Part shown: in pieces, positions 1 to 6,986 of the stretch
How positions within the stretch are numbered: position 1 is the first letter of the stretch
Layout: each line of letters starts with the position of its first letter
Notes under the pieces: model-generated
The model's database searches: none
What the model saw: only the letters and a program-made list of their open reading frames with translations
Told to the model about the DNA's origin: nothing
Origin: Flavobacteriaceae bacterium UBA5079
GTDB taxonomy: Bacteria; Bacteroidota; Bacteroidia; Flavobacteriales; Flavobacteriaceae
Reading direction: 5' to 3'
NCBI GenBank assembly: GCA_002414705.1
Contig: DIAL01000046.1
Span: 2,657-9,745 of the forward strand
Length of the DNA stretch: 7,089 bases
Position numbers and translations under genes: made by a program

Positions 1-270
1 GAGGTCATTACAGATTCTCGCTGTCCAAAGGGAGTTACTTGTGTTTGGGCTGGCGAAGTGGTTTTTGAATTAGAAGTTATAAAAGACGGAAAATTAATAA
101 GCACGGAAACGTTTAAAATACCACCAACGAGTTATACCATTCAAGAGCGTAAATCTTTGTTTATTGAAAGCGAGTTGAAACTTTATTTATATAATGTATT
201 GCCATTTCCAGAAGCCGAAAAGAAAACAGAAAAAACGGATTATTACTTACAATTTTCAGTTGTAAATTAG
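1..270 (+). CDS. Uncharacterised protein, C-terminal fragment (5' end outside window)
   Basis: The frame is open from the first base to a TAG at 268-270, giving 89 residues of a protein that begins before the window. An internal GTG at 58-60 could be taken as a start, but the frame upstream of it is clearly coding: it reads DSRCPKGVTCVWAGE, a cysteine-containing motif I recall from uncharacterised Bacteroidota proteins, often small exported or lipoprotein-like ones. The rest is rich in beta-strand-like segments (for example VFELEVIKDGKL) and ends in YLQFSVVN, consistent with a small beta-sandwich-like domain. The two cysteines could form a disulfide in the periplasm; this is inferred. No signal peptide can be judged because the N-terminus is missing. 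The function is unknown. Its stop overlaps the stop of the convergent small gene on the minus strand. Confidence 0.75.
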   Translation, partial: EVITDSRCPKGVTCVWAGEVVFELEVIKDGKLISTETFKIPPTSYTIQERKSLFIESELKLYLYNVLPFPEAEKKTEKTDYYLQFSVVN

Positions 271-407
271 TGGCAACCACAACCATCATCACCGCCACAA
301 TTTTTTGAATTTTTCTTTTTTGGACTCCAAATAAATTTTCGAATCAAAAACAAGATAGCCAAACCTAGAACGGTAAAAGCGATAATATTTTGAATGATTG
401 AATCCAT
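267..407 (-). CDS. FeoB-associated Cys-rich small membrane protein
   Basis: This 46-residue ORF starts with ATG at 407-405 and ends with TAA at 269-267. It begins MDSIIQNIIAFTVLGLAILF, with one membrane segment at about residues 4-22, then a short basic stretch (RKFIWSPKKK) and a C-terminal tail NCGGDDGCGCH. The tail holds Cys37, Cys43, Cys45 and terminal His46. This layout matches the FeoB-associated Cys-rich membrane protein family found next to feoB in many Bacteroidota and Firmicutes. By the positive-inside rule the basic linker and Cys tail should be cytoplasmic, where the tail could bind Fe2+ or an iron-sulfur cluster near FeoB, perhaps as FeoC does elsewhere; this role is inferred. It starts 13 nt after the feoB stop on the same strand, so it is very likely the third gene of the feo operon. 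It is short enough to be missed by automatic gene calling. Confidence 0.88.
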   Translation of the reverse strand: MDSIIQNIIAFTVLGLAILFLIRKFIWSPKKKNSKNCGGDDGCGCH

Positions 408-420
408 TTTTCTAAAAAAA

Positions 421-2520
421 TTATTTTAATAATTGGTACGCAATTAAAGCTACAACATAAGCAAAAGCAGTCATAACTATTAATTGCCAAGCTGGCCATT
501 TCCAACTGTTAGTTTCGCGTTTCACAATAGCCAAAGTACTCATACATTGCATGGCAAATGCGTAAAATAATAAAAGTGAAATACCTGAAGCAAAATTAAA
601 CAATGGACCACCTAAAATAGGGTTTACTTCTCCAGCCATACGGTTTTTAATGGTTTCTTCCTCATCGCTCCCAACGTTGTAAATTGTTGCTAATGTACCA
701 ACAAATACTTCACGTGCAGCAAACGAACTGATAAGTGCAATACCTATTTTCCAATCGTAACCCAATGGACGAATAGCTGGTTCAATTGCGCGACCTGTAA
801 TACCAATATAAGAATGTTCTAATTTGTAAGAATCTACATGCTGTTCTAATTCGGTGTCTGTTAAATTTTGATTGGCATATTGTTCGGTAACTATGGTTTC
901 GGCATTATTGAAATTTTCACCTGGACCATAAGAAGCTAAAAACCATAATACAATGGAAATAGCTAATATTATTTTACCAGCTCCAAACACAAAGGATTTT
1001 GTTTTTTCAAGAACCGTTATGGCTACATTTTTAAATAAAGGTAGTTTGTAGTTAGGCATTTCTACCACAAAGAATGTTTTGCTTTTTATTTTAAGAATCT
1101 TATTTAAAATCCAAGCTGAACCAACGGCAGCTCCAAAGCCTATTAAATACAATAGCATTAAGGTTAACGCTTGAAAACTTAACCCTAAAAAACGACCTTC
1201 AGGAATGACGAGTGCAATAATGATTAAATAAACTGGTAATCTAGCTGAACAGGTAGTAAACGGTGTAACTAAAATAGTAATTAAACGTTCTTTCCAGCTT
1301 TCAATATTTCGGGTTGCCATAATTGCAGGAATGGCACAAGCCGTACCGGAAATTAAGGGAACTACACTTTTTCCGCTTAATCCAAATCTACGCATAACCC
1401 GATCCATTAAAAAAACAACACGACTCATATAACCACTTTCTTCTAGGACAGAAATAAATAAAAATAAGAAGGCAATCTGTGGAATAAAAATAACAATACC
1501 ACCAATTCCAGGAATAATCCCTTCAGAAATTAAATTGGTTAAAGTTCCAGTAGGCATGACGTTTTTTGTCCATTCGCTTAAAGAAGCGAATGAGCTATCT
1601 ATAAAATCCATAGGTACGCTAGACCAGTCGTAAATAGCTTGAAAAATAGTTAAAAGGATTAATCCAAAAATGACATAACCCCAAACTTTGTGGGTTAAAA
1701 TACGGTCTAGTTTTATGCGTAAATCCTTTGCTGTATTTAAATCAATTGTTTGTCCTTCTTTTAAAACATTATTAATAAATTGATAACGTTTTATGGTTTC
1801 TTTTTGTTGAAGACGTTTTAAATCGGTTTTGGTTTTGGTTTTAAAATCAGCTACAGCATCAATCGTATTTCTATCCGTTTTTCCAAAGTTAACATCTTGC
1901 GTAATAACAAGCCACAATTTGTATAAAAGCTGGTTTGGAAAGGTTTTTTGTAGATTGTTAAAATAGTCTTTATCAATTTCTGAAGCGTTTAAACAGGGTT
2001 CAATTGATAAATCCTTATAGTTTGCAATTAAATCTTTAAGTTCTGAAATACCCTGTTTTTTTCGGGTGCTAATAAGTGCAATTTTGGTGTTTAGGTGTTC
2101 TTCTAAATAGTTAATATCTAAACTTATACCTTTATAATCCATTCTATCTGCCATATTTATGACTAGAATTGTTGGAATTTGAAGGTCTTTAATTTGAGTA
2201 AAGAGTAATAGGTTTCGTTTAATGTTTTCCACATCACAGACCACGACTGCTACATCTGGAAAATCCTTATCATTTTTATTAAGAAGTAATTCTATAACGA
2301 CATTCTCATCTAAAGAAGATGCATTTAAGCTATACGTTCCAGGTAAATCAATAATATGGGCTTTAACACCACGAGGCAGTTTGCAAATCCCTTCTTTTTT
2401 TTCAACCGTAATACCTGGATAATTTCCTACTTTTTGGTTTAAACCAGTTAACGCGTTAAAAACAGACGTTTTTCCAGTATTTGGATTTCCAATTAAGGCT
2501 ATGTTGATTTGCTTACTCAT
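421..2520 (-). CDS. feoB: Ferrous iron transporter FeoB
   Basis: FeoB imports Fe2+ across the inner membrane, driven or gated by an N-terminal G domain. The 699 residues show G1 GNPNTGKT (11-18), a likely G2 threonine in GITVE (Thr38), G3 DLPG (58-61), G4 NMAD (122-125) and a G5-like STRKKQG (151-157). A helical spacer at about 180-275 follows (GDI-like region). The membrane part begins near residue 276 and carries the two gate repeats: SGTACAIPAIMATRN (Cys395) with TPFTTCSARLPVY (Cys424), and later FAAREVFVGTLATIY with FAMQCMSTLA (Cys657-659 region). A polar stretch at about 531-570 between membrane segments is an extracytoplasmic insertion of the kind I associate with Bacteroidota FeoB. The length is normal and no frame damage is seen. 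Its ATG overlaps the feoA TGA (ATGA), implying translational coupling; the Cys-rich small gene follows after 13 nt. Confidence 0.98.
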   Translation of the reverse strand: MSKQINIALIGNPNTGKTSVFNALTGLNQKVGNYPGITVEKKEGICKLPRGVKAHIIDLPGTYSLNASSLDENVVIELLLNKNDKDFPDVAVVVCDVENIKRNLLLFTQIKDLQIPTILVINMADRMDYKGISLDINYLEEHLNTKIALISTRKKQGISELKDLIANYKDLSIEPCLNASEIDKDYFNNLQKTFPNQLLYKLWLVITQDVNFGKTDRNTIDAVADFKTKTKTDLKRLQQKETIKRYQFINNVLKEGQTIDLNTAKDLRIKLDRILTHKVWGYVIFGLILLTIFQAIYDWSSVPMDFIDSSFASLSEWTKNVMPTGTLTNLISEGIIPGIGGIVIFIPQIAFLFLFISVLEESGYMSRVVFLMDRVMRRFGLSGKSVVPLISGTACAIPAIMATRNIESWKERLITILVTPFTTCSARLPVYLIIIALVIPEGRFLGLSFQALTLMLLYLIGFGAAVGSAWILNKILKIKSKTFFVVEMPNYKLPLFKNVAITVLEKTKSFVFGAGKIILAISIVLWFLASYGPGENFNNAETIVTEQYANQNLTDTELEQHVDSYKLEHSYIGITGRAIEPAIRPLGYDWKIGIALISSFAAREVFVGTLATIYNVGSDEEETIKNRMAGEVNPILGGPLFNFASGISLLLFYAFAMQCMSTLAIVKRETNSWKWPAWQLIVMTAFAYVVALIAYQLLK

Positions 2521-2747
2521 TTAGAAATTTCTATTTGAATGTGGATAGCTGTTTCTTTCCTAATAGCCAAATGACTACCGTTAATATTTAAATACATGGG
2601 ATCTGCAAAAGGAGCTACTTGAACCAGCTCTACAGTGTTTCCAGGTAAACATCCCATTTCCAATAGCTTTAGAGGAATATGTACAGAAGACACATCTACT
2701 ATTATACCAATTTCACCACGTTTTATGTCTGCTAAAGTCACCTGCAA
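2517..2747 (-). CDS. feoA: FeoA, ferrous iron transport accessory protein (TTG start)
   Basis: This 76-residue cytoplasmic protein has the single SH3-like FeoA domain thought to regulate or stabilise FeoB. Family hallmarks are LADIKRGEIG near the N-terminus, then IPLKLLEMGCLPGNTVEL (about 24-41), the loop PFADPMYLNI (about 46-55) and SHLAIRKETAIHIQI (about 58-72). No ATG is available at a sensible place: the first candidate is TTG at 2747-2745, with an in-frame TAA two codons upstream, and a GTG lies two codons further in at 2741-2739. TTG is preferred because MQ-x-TLADIKRG fits the family N-terminus. The weak start may limit FeoA synthesis. Its TGA overlaps the feoB ATG by 4 nt. It is the first gene of the leftward feo unit, 72 nt downstream of the SCO gene. 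Confidence 0.95.
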   Translation of the reverse strand: MQVTLADIKRGEIGIIVDVSSVHIPLKLLEMGCLPGNTVELVQVAPFADPMYLNINGSHLAIRKETAIHIQIEISK

Positions 2748-2752
2748 GCTTA

Positions 2753-2769
2753 TTTAGATTGATTTTAAA
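2753..2769. promoter_or_regulatory. Candidate metal-responsive operator upstream of feoA
   Basis: The 17-nt sequence TTTAGATTGATTTTAAA is an imperfect palindrome (6 of 8 paired positions match around a central G). It lies between the predicted -7 element and the feoA start codon, close to the expected transcription start. That position suits an iron-responsive repressor such as a DtxR/IdeR-like or Fur protein. The identity of the regulator is a guess, and in AT-rich DNA such palindromes also arise by chance. Confidence 0.3.
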
Positions 2770-2773
2770 GAAG

Positions 2774-2781
2774 CAAAAATA
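2774..2781 (-). promoter_or_regulatory. Putative Bacteroidota -7 element for the feo operon
   Basis: Read on the minus strand this is TATTTTTG, an exact match to TAnnTTTG. A T-run (TTTT, 3 of 4 to TTTG) lies 19 nt upstream at the usual -33 place. Transcription would begin about 20 nt before the feoA TTG. It supports feoAB being transcribed separately from the SCO gene, although read-through is possible because no clear terminator lies between them. Confidence 0.45.
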
Positions 2782-2819
2782 ATGTAAAAAGTTAGGGTAA
2801 AAAAATTGTGGTTATAAAA

Positions 2820-3491
2820 CTATTTAGAATCTTTCTTTAGCTTTTGAATATCAGCAATTAAGCGTTTAATTTCGTCAGGATTTGTACCGTCATAAAAACC
2901 GCGTATTTGTCTTTTTTTATCAATCAGCATAAAGTTTTCTGTATGAATCATATCATAAGGATCAAAACCTTCCACATCTTTTACGGCTAAATAGCTTTTT
3001 CTTGCTAGGTCGTAAATTTGTTTTTTGTCGCCTGTAACTAAATTCCATCTAGAATCATCAACTCCTTTTTTTAAGGCATATTTTTTTAGTTGGGCTACCG
3101 AATCTATTTCAGGTGTTACGGTATGTGATAGTAACATAACATCTGGATCATCTTTCAGTTCTTTTTGGATGTAAACCATGTGATCCGTCATAATCGGACA
3201 GATAGTCTGGCAGGTAGTAAAAAAGAAATCAGCCACATAAATTTTGTCTTTATAGTCTGCTTGGGTTATAGTTTTTCCATTCTGATTAATGAGACTGAAA
3301 TCGGCAATTTTATGATATTTTTTCTGGTGTTGAATGGTGCTATCTACCAATTCAAAATTCACCATAGCAGGTTGATAAATTGGCAACGGTTTTTCAACAT
3401 CTAGAATATTATAAATGATAGAAATTATAATGATAGACATGATAAGAAAAGCGATAGCAAAATACTTGTAACCTTTAAAAAATGATAACAT
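2820..3491 (-). CDS. SCO1/SenC family copper chaperone or thiol redox protein
   Basis: This 223-residue protein has one N-terminal membrane anchor (about 10-29, rich in Ile), with the rest expected in the periplasm as a thioredoxin fold. The SCO signature is clear: FFFTTCQTICPIM with Cys94 and Cys98 (CxxxC), SHTVTPEIDS (122-131), and the conserved copper-ligand His183 in MIHTENFMLID. Proteins of this family deliver copper to the CuA site of cytochrome c oxidase or keep its cysteines reduced. The substrate here is not shown, since no cox gene is in the window. It starts with ATG at 3491-3489 and ends in TAG. It lies on the same strand as feoA but 72 nt upstream, so whether it shares the feo transcript is unclear. 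It is divergent from the M1 peptidase gene. The sco/senC symbol is not assigned because several paralogues are common in Bacteroidota. Confidence 0.94.
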   Translation of the reverse strand: MLSFFKGYKYFAIAFLIMSIIIISIIYNILDVEKPLPIYQPAMVNFELVDSTIQHQKKYHKIADFSLINQNGKTITQADYKDKIYVADFFFTTCQTICPIMTDHMVYIQKELKDDPDVMLLSHTVTPEIDSVAQLKKYALKKGVDDSRWNLVTGDKKQIYDLARKSYLAVKDVEGFDPYDMIHTENFMLIDKKRQIRGFYDGTNPDEIKRLIADIQKLKKDSK

Positions 3492-3532
3492 AACGTGTGA
3501 GTTTCTGGTAGTTCTAGTAATTAATTATTCTA

Positions 3533-3540
3533 CAAAATTA
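3533..3540 (-). promoter_or_regulatory. Putative -7 element for the SCO gene
   Basis: On the minus strand this reads TAATTTTG, an exact match to TAnnTTTG, about 42 nt before the SCO start codon. No good TTTG is seen at -33, so the assignment is tentative. It lies in the 113-nt divergent region 3492-3604. For the rightward M1 gene I see only two imperfect boxes, TATTTTTA at 3564-3571 and 3580-3587, neither with a -33 partner. A 10-nt perfect palindrome TAATTAATTA at 3518-3527 sits near the predicted SCO transcript start. Confidence 0.35.
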
Positions 3541-3604
3541 CAACACAATAGATATAAAAGTGGTATTTTTAACAGGCAATATTTTTATCTGTAAATAAAC
3601 CATC

Positions 3605-5542
3605 ATGAAAGCGTATTTTTTAGTCATTTTATTTCTGATCACCACACCATTTATGGCTCAAGATTATTTAAAATCTTTTACTGAAATTCAGGAGGCTGAA
3701 GCTAAAATGGCACTAAAAAAAATGGCGCAGCGGTTTAGTTTAAATACTGGAAATTATGATATAAAATATCACAGATTAAATCTAACAGTAAATCCAGCTG
3801 TTGCTTTTATTTCAGGAGATGTTACCACATATTTTAAAGCAAAGGAAGCTTTAACTGAAATAACGTTTGAGTTAACGGATAATATGACGGTTTCAGCAGT
3901 TACACAACGCGGAAACGCTTTGTCTTTTGTTCATAATGTAAATGATGAAGTTGTTGTTACCTTACCACAAATTCAGAATTTAGGTGTTTTAGATTCTTTA
4001 ACCATTTCATATTCTGGAAATCCTGAAAGTTCTGGTTTTGGTTCTTTTGAACAAACAACACATAGCGGAACACCAGTAATTTGGACACTTTCAGAACCTT
4101 TTGGTGCTAAAGGTTGGTGGCCATGTAAGCAAGATTTAATAGACAAAATAGACTCTGTAGATGTGTACTTAACAACTCCAATTTTAACACCTAATAATGA
4201 AGATTACGTTGCAGTTTCAAATGGATTAGAAATTAGTCAGACTATTTCTGGAAATTTTAAAACGACCAGATTCAAACATAACTACCCAATTCCTGCGTAT
4301 TTAATTGCTATTGCAGCTACCAATTACAGCGTTTATTCTCATGAGGTAGCTAATAACGGAAATCCGTTCGATATTGTGAACTACGTGTATCCTGAAAATT
4401 TAGCCTATGCGCAAGCCAGCACACCAATTACTGTAGATATTATGAACGTTTTTTCTACACTTTTTGAAACCTATCCGTACGCAGATGAAAAATACGGTCA
4501 TGCTCAATTTGGTTGGGGAGGCGGTATGGAGCATACAACGGTATCGTTTATGGGAAGCTTTGGAGAAAACTTGATAGCTCATGAATTGGCACACCAATGG
4601 TTTGGTAATAAAATAACCTGTGGAAGTTGGAAGGATATTTGGTTAAATGAAGGCTTTGCAACCTATTTATCGGGATTAGCGATTGAAAATATTAATGGCA
4701 ATGATGATTTTACAGCTTTTAAACAGGATCGAATTGGTTCTATAACTTCACAACCTGGAGGCGCTGTGTATTTGTCAGATGCAGACACAACGAGTGTTGG
4801 TCGTATTTTTAGCAGTCGGTTAAGCTATAATAAAGGATCTATGGTTTTGCACATGCTTCGGAAGAAACTCGGAGACGTTCCATTTTTTCAAGCCATGAAA
4901 GATTATTTAAGTCATCCAGATTTGGCTTATAATTATGCCAAAACAGACGATTTTATAAATATAGTTGAAACAACCTCAGGCGAAGACCTAACGGGATTTT
5001 TTAGCGATTGGCTATATAATCAAGGCTATCCAACGTATACATTAAGATGGAATCAACCATCATCAACATCTGTGTTTTTTAATGTATCGCAAGTGCAAAG
5101 TCATGCGTCCGTCGATTTTTTTGAAGTGCCAATACCTGTAAGACTTATAGGTATTAATGGTGAAACACAAGATGTTATTTTAGATAATACTACTAATAAT
5201 CAAAATTTTCTTAAAACAACGACTTTCACAGTTGTTGATGTGCTTTTTGACCCTGAAAAAGATATTATATCTAAAAATAATTCGGTAACACTTTCAACAG
5301 AAGCAGTTAATTTAGAAGCAAATTTTTCGTTATATCCTAATCCAACAACAGACATTATTTACATTCAAAAACCTGAAAATTTACAGATTAATCAGGTAAA
5401 AATCTACAACGCACTAGGGCAACTTTTAGATACTAATTTTAGTCCTTCTAGCATGGATTTTTCCCGCTACGCCTCTGGTATCTTATTTGTTAAGTTTGAA
5501 ACAAGTATTGGCATAATAAATAAAACCGTGTTAAAAAAATAG
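3605..5542 (+). CDS. Secreted M1 family zinc metallopeptidase (aminopeptidase) with T9SS sorting domain
   Basis: This is a 645-residue zinc peptidase of family M1 (gluzincins), expected to remove N-terminal residues from peptides outside the cell or at its surface. A signal peptide covers residues 1-18 (MKAYFLVILFLITTPFMA, likely cut before Gln19). A beta-rich N-terminal domain (about 50-245) is followed by the catalytic domain (about 255-475). This has GGMEH (306-310), zinc ligands His326 and His330 in HELAH, Glu349 in WLNEGF exactly 18 residues later, and the likely catalytic Tyr408 in SYNKGS. The usual GxMEN exopeptidase motif ends in His here. After a short beta domain (about 478-560), residues 574-645 form a type A T9SS C-terminal sorting domain starting near LYPNPTTD. 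There is no large ERAP-like helical C-terminal domain. ATG 3605 is chosen because it gives a complete signal peptide. Physiologically it probably supports peptide scavenging. Confidence 0.95.
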   Translation: MKAYFLVILFLITTPFMAQDYLKSFTEIQEAEAKMALKKMAQRFSLNTGNYDIKYHRLNLTVNPAVAFISGDVTTYFKAKEALTEITFELTDNMTVSAVTQRGNALSFVHNVNDEVVVTLPQIQNLGVLDSLTISYSGNPESSGFGSFEQTTHSGTPVIWTLSEPFGAKGWWPCKQDLIDKIDSVDVYLTTPILTPNNEDYVAVSNGLEISQTISGNFKTTRFKHNYPIPAYLIAIAATNYSVYSHEVANNGNPFDIVNYVYPENLAYAQASTPITVDIMNVFSTLFETYPYADEKYGHAQFGWGGGMEHTTVSFMGSFGENLIAHELAHQWFGNKITCGSWKDIWLNEGFATYLSGLAIENINGNDDFTAFKQDRIGSITSQPGGAVYLSDADTTSVGRIFSSRLSYNKGSMVLHMLRKKLGDVPFFQAMKDYLSHPDLAYNYAKTDDFINIVETTSGEDLTGFFSDWLYNQGYPTYTLRWNQPSSTSVFFNVSQVQSHASVDFFEVPIPVRLIGINGETQDVILDNTTNNQNFLKTTTFTVVDVLFDPEKDIISKNNSVTLSTEAVNLEANFSLYPNPTTDIIYIQKPENLQINQVKIYNALGQLLDTNFSPSSMDFSRYASGILFVKFETSIGIINKTVLKK

Positions 5543-5582
5543 CAATAAACCGCTTATAGTTTTCTAAATGGTGTTAAAACAC

Positions 5583-5590
5583 TACTTTTG
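5583..5590 (+). promoter_or_regulatory. Putative -7 element for rseP
   Basis: TACTTTTG matches TAnnTTTG exactly and lies 25 nt before the rseP ATG. A TTTT at 5560-5563 is 19 nt upstream, a 3-of-4 match to the -33 TTTG. The spacer holds a perfect 5-bp inverted repeat, GTGTT-AA-AACAC, at 5571-5582, directly against the -7 box. It may be an operator or chance. It has no T-tract of terminator type. This supports rseP being transcribed from its own promoter rather than only by read-through from the M1 gene. Confidence 0.5.
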
Positions 5591-5615
5591 TGCGCTATAA
5601 AAAGAAGAAACACTC

Positions 5616-6944
5616 ATGACAATTATATTAATAAAGGCAGCACAATTATTTTTAAGTCTGTCCATTCTTATTGTTTTACACGAATTAGGTCATTTTATAC
5701 CAGCTAAATTATTCGGAGCACGTGTAGAAAAGTTTTATCTGTTTTTCGATATAAAGTTTTCGTTATTCAAGAAAAAAATTGGAGATACCGTTTACGGAAT
5801 TGGCTGGTTACCATTAGGTGGTTACGTGAAAATTGCTGGAATGATTGATGAAAGCATGGATAAGGAACAAATGGCACAGCCACCACAACCTTGGGAATTT
5901 AGAACTAAGCCAGCTTGGCAACGTTTAATAATTATGCTTGGTGGTGTGTTTGTAAACTTCGTGTTAGGTTTTGTTATTTATATGATGATTTTATTTGTTT
6001 GGGGAACAGATTATTCCAACAAAGAAGATATAAAATACGGTTTTGCTGTTACTAAAACTATGGAGCAATACGGTTTCCAACAAGGCGATAGAATTGTATC
6101 TGTAGATGGTAAGCCTTTTTCTGAAGTAACAGATATAACATCCTATTTACTTTTTAGAGACATTCAGGAAATACAAGTTGAGCGCGCTTCAGGTGATATT
6201 GAAAACTTAACAGTGCCAGAAGATATAGGTACACAGTTGTTTGAGGCAGGCGATTTGCCAGCTATGTCACCACGTTCACCATTTGAGTTAGATTCTATAA
6301 CGCCAGATTCTCCAGCTGAAAAAGCAGGACTTTTAGTAACTGACAAGTTGGTTAATATAAATGGAGCAGATATTAATTATTCAACAGATTTAACCTACGC
6401 ATTAAAACAGTCAGGAATAACTGAAATGGATTTAATTGTTGAGCGAAACGGTGAAAATAAAACTTTAAAAGTAACACCAAATGAAGATTTTGCTATTGGT
6501 ATTATAACAAAGGGAACAGATCCAGAATATGTGAAATTTAACCACAAAGATTATTCTTTTGGAGAAAGTGTTACCAAAGGTGCATCATTGGGATATTGGA
6601 CTATTAAAGATTATTTAGCGCAGTTTAAATATATATTCACTAAAAAAGGCGCAGCTCAAGTAGGTGGATTTGCTGCTATTGGAAATATGTTTCCGCCTTC
6701 ATGGAACTGGAAAGCTTTTTGGGCTATTACAGCTTTCCTATCTATTATGCTTGGTGTTTTAAATTTATTACCAATTCCTGCTTTAGACGGAGGACATGTT
6801 ATGTTTTTAATTTACGAAATGATTTCAGGCAGAAAACCAGGCGACAAATTTATGGAATATGCACAACTAGTTGGTTTTATACTACTTATAACGTTGGTAT
6901 TGTTCGCTAATGGAAATGATATTTACAAAGCGATTTTTGAATAA
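5616..6944 (+). CDS. rseP: RIP metalloprotease RseP (site-2 protease, M50B)
   Basis: RseP is an inner-membrane zinc protease that cuts membrane-spanning substrates. In E. coli these are the anti-sigma factor RseA (after DegS) and leftover signal peptides; the substrate here is not known. The 442 residues begin with a membrane segment holding HELGH (His22, Glu23, His26). The loop with GWLPLGGYVKIAGM (63-76) follows, then a second membrane segment at about 104-129 including MLGGVFVNF. Two periplasmic PDZ domains lie at about 142-200 and 216-290 (the second with DSPAEKAGLL). C-terminal membrane segments carry the third zinc ligand in NLLPIPALDGGH (Asp391) and a final helix at about 417-431. The length and order are normal for the family. 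ATG 5616 leaves the usual short N-terminus before HELGH. The gene ends with tandem stops, TAA then TAG. It follows the M1 gene by 73 nt and probably has its own promoter. Confidence 0.97.
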   Translation: MTIILIKAAQLFLSLSILIVLHELGHFIPAKLFGARVEKFYLFFDIKFSLFKKKIGDTVYGIGWLPLGGYVKIAGMIDESMDKEQMAQPPQPWEFRTKPAWQRLIIMLGGVFVNFVLGFVIYMMILFVWGTDYSNKEDIKYGFAVTKTMEQYGFQQGDRIVSVDGKPFSEVTDITSYLLFRDIQEIQVERASGDIENLTVPEDIGTQLFEAGDLPAMSPRSPFELDSITPDSPAEKAGLLVTDKLVNINGADINYSTDLTYALKQSGITEMDLIVERNGENKTLKVTPNEDFAIGIITKGTDPEYVKFNHKDYSFGESVTKGASLGYWTIKDYLAQFKYIFTKKGAAQVGGFAAIGNMFPPSWNWKAFWAITAFLSIMLGVLNLLPIPALDGGHVMFLIYEMISGRKPGDKFMEYAQLVGFILLITLVLFANGNDIYKAIFE

Positions 6945-6958
6945 TAGCAGAGATGGAA

Positions 6959-6976
6959 ATTTTTTTTACAAAAAAT
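6959..6976 (+). terminator. Weak AT-only hairpin downstream of rseP
   Basis: ATTTTTT and AAAAAAT form a 7-bp inverted repeat around a TTAC loop, 14 nt after the rseP stop. It contains no GC pair in the stem and no clean T-tract after it, so termination activity is uncertain. It is the only hairpin seen between rseP and the tRNA promoter. Confidence 0.3.
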
Positions 6977-6986
6977 CTAATCTTGT

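Noticed and set aside
58..270. A complete 70-residue gene starting at GTG 58
   Set aside because: The same frame is open and clearly coding back to base 1 with a recognisable Cys motif, so this is an internal codon of a longer gene cut by the window edge.
2222..2422. Plus-strand ORF of 66 codons inside feoB
   Set aside because: It is antisense to the conserved G domain of feoB and has no recognisable protein features.
3165..3404. Plus-strand ORF of 79 codons inside the SCO gene
   Set aside because: It lies antisense to the CxxxC region of a clear SCO gene and is explained as a shadow frame.
5528..5579. Direct repeat GTGTTAAAA at 5528-5536 and 5571-5579
   Set aside because: Nine A/T-rich bases repeated once at the end of one gene and in the next promoter are likely chance; nothing links them to an element boundary.
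6701..6910. Plus-strand ORF of 69 codons within rseP
   Set aside because: It is an out-of-frame shadow of the RseP C-terminal membrane segments and the third zinc-ligand motif; no frameshift in rseP is needed.
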